Source: JAIOQJ01 sp963718635 (GTDB taxonomy: Bacteria > Planctomycetota > Planctomycetia > Gemmatales > Gemmataceae). From it: a DNA stretch of 64,000 nt. A program made the position numbers and the translations under genes. The stretch is from the NCBI GenBank assembly GCA_963718635.1, contig OY970367.1, positions 5,270,001 through 5,334,000 of the forward strand, in the 5' to 3' direction. Below the pieces are notes generated by a model. That model worked only from the letters and a program-made list of their open reading frames with translations. It was not told the DNA's origin and did no database searches. This document shows, piece by piece, positions 63,917 to 64,000 of this stretch (positions within the stretch are counted from its first letter, which is position 1; each line of letters starts with the position of its first letter).

Positions 63917-64000
63917 TGCTGGTCTCCGTTTACTACATTCCAAAAATGATGAAGTTCTGCCAAAGTCAGCCGCCGGTTGCTTTGATTGATCGACGCACTT
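63913..64000 (-). CDS. C-terminal end of an unidentified gene (partial)
   Basis: The last 28 codons (SASINQSNRRLTLAELHHFW, NVVNGDQQ) of a gene that begins outside the window. It overlaps the next gene by GTGA. Nothing can be said of its family from this piece. Confidence 0.4.
   Translation of the reverse strand, partial: SASINQSNRRLTLAELHHFWNVVNGDQQ

Noticed and set aside
1..64000. Stop-codon recoding as the cause of the split genes
   Set aside because: The breaks change reading frame; they are not in-frame stops. Normal TGA, TAA and TAG stops are used by intact genes.

Overview
The window is chromosomal DNA of a planctomycete, probably a Gemmata-like lineage or an uncultured relative. The evidence is a DUF1559 pseudopilin-type protein (31831-32691) and a shorter relative (47931-48680), an MJ0042 zinc-finger membrane protein, a secreted WD40 propeller beside a Ser/Thr kinase, PQQ-propeller and PL9/GH44 secreted enzymes, TPR plus peptidase proteins, and the CCCGAAGCG(T)nAGCGAGG and CCTGAAGCGCCAGCGAAG intergenic repeats common in this phylum. 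No rRNA, phage or CRISPR array was seen; there is one tRNA (Val-GAC).

Layout. 1-1960: a partial IS1634-type transposase and two gene remnants. 1966-4411: a translationally coupled phospholipid operon (CDP-alcohol phosphatidyltransferase, cdsA, plsC). 4558-7098: unknown protein, glycosylase-like protein, retropepsin pair. 7099-8169: a gene-free block with four copies of a palindrome-plus-tail repeat. 8170-11126: trxB and a divergent argA-type N-acetylglutamate synthase. 11251-16011: a co-directional signalling cluster (FHA-GAF-HD-GYP protein, a 43-residue membrane protein, WD40 protein, Ser/Thr kinase with membrane domain). 16575-20440: a very large secreted enzyme (SGNH hydrolase, Asp-box propeller, CBM-like domain, GH44). 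20574-22829: kinase remnant, HutX-like protein, GT4 glycosyltransferase, small basic protein. 23021-28202: YhaO/YhaN-type nuclease-ATPase pair and a DUF4430 protein. 28546-33847: lipoproteins, DUF1559 pseudopilin, APH-fold kinase. 33958-35672: a complete insertion sequence with target duplication. 35951-45000: zinc-finger protein, PQQ propeller, HEAT protein, ABC exporter, purN, tRNA-Val, Uma2 nuclease. 45093-50013: pheT, DUF1559-like protein, PL9 lyase. 50198-56191: unknown membrane protein, RAYT transposase among its REP-like repeats, second ABC exporter. 56423-64000: MFS transporter, GT9, Maf, MazG, TPR-peptidase, lipoprotein and unknown genes.

More than twenty conserved genes are each cut by a single-base frameshift (for example purN, RAYT, Ser/Thr kinase, PQQ, GT9, both ABC systems). 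In nearly every case the neighbouring frame restores the expected family sequence, so I treat them as one gene each. Indel errors in an incompletely polished assembly are the likeliest cause; mass gene decay is the alternative.

The most interesting unexplained signal is the dispersed palindrome-plus-tail repeat: six copies at three loci share an AAATATT-centred palindrome with compensating arm changes, a conserved tail starting exactly 19 bases from the palindrome centre, and, at all three loci, a second conserved box upstream. Other points are the planctomycete REP/RAYT arrangement, the SGNH-propeller-GH44 fusion, and the FHA/HD-GYP/kinase cluster.
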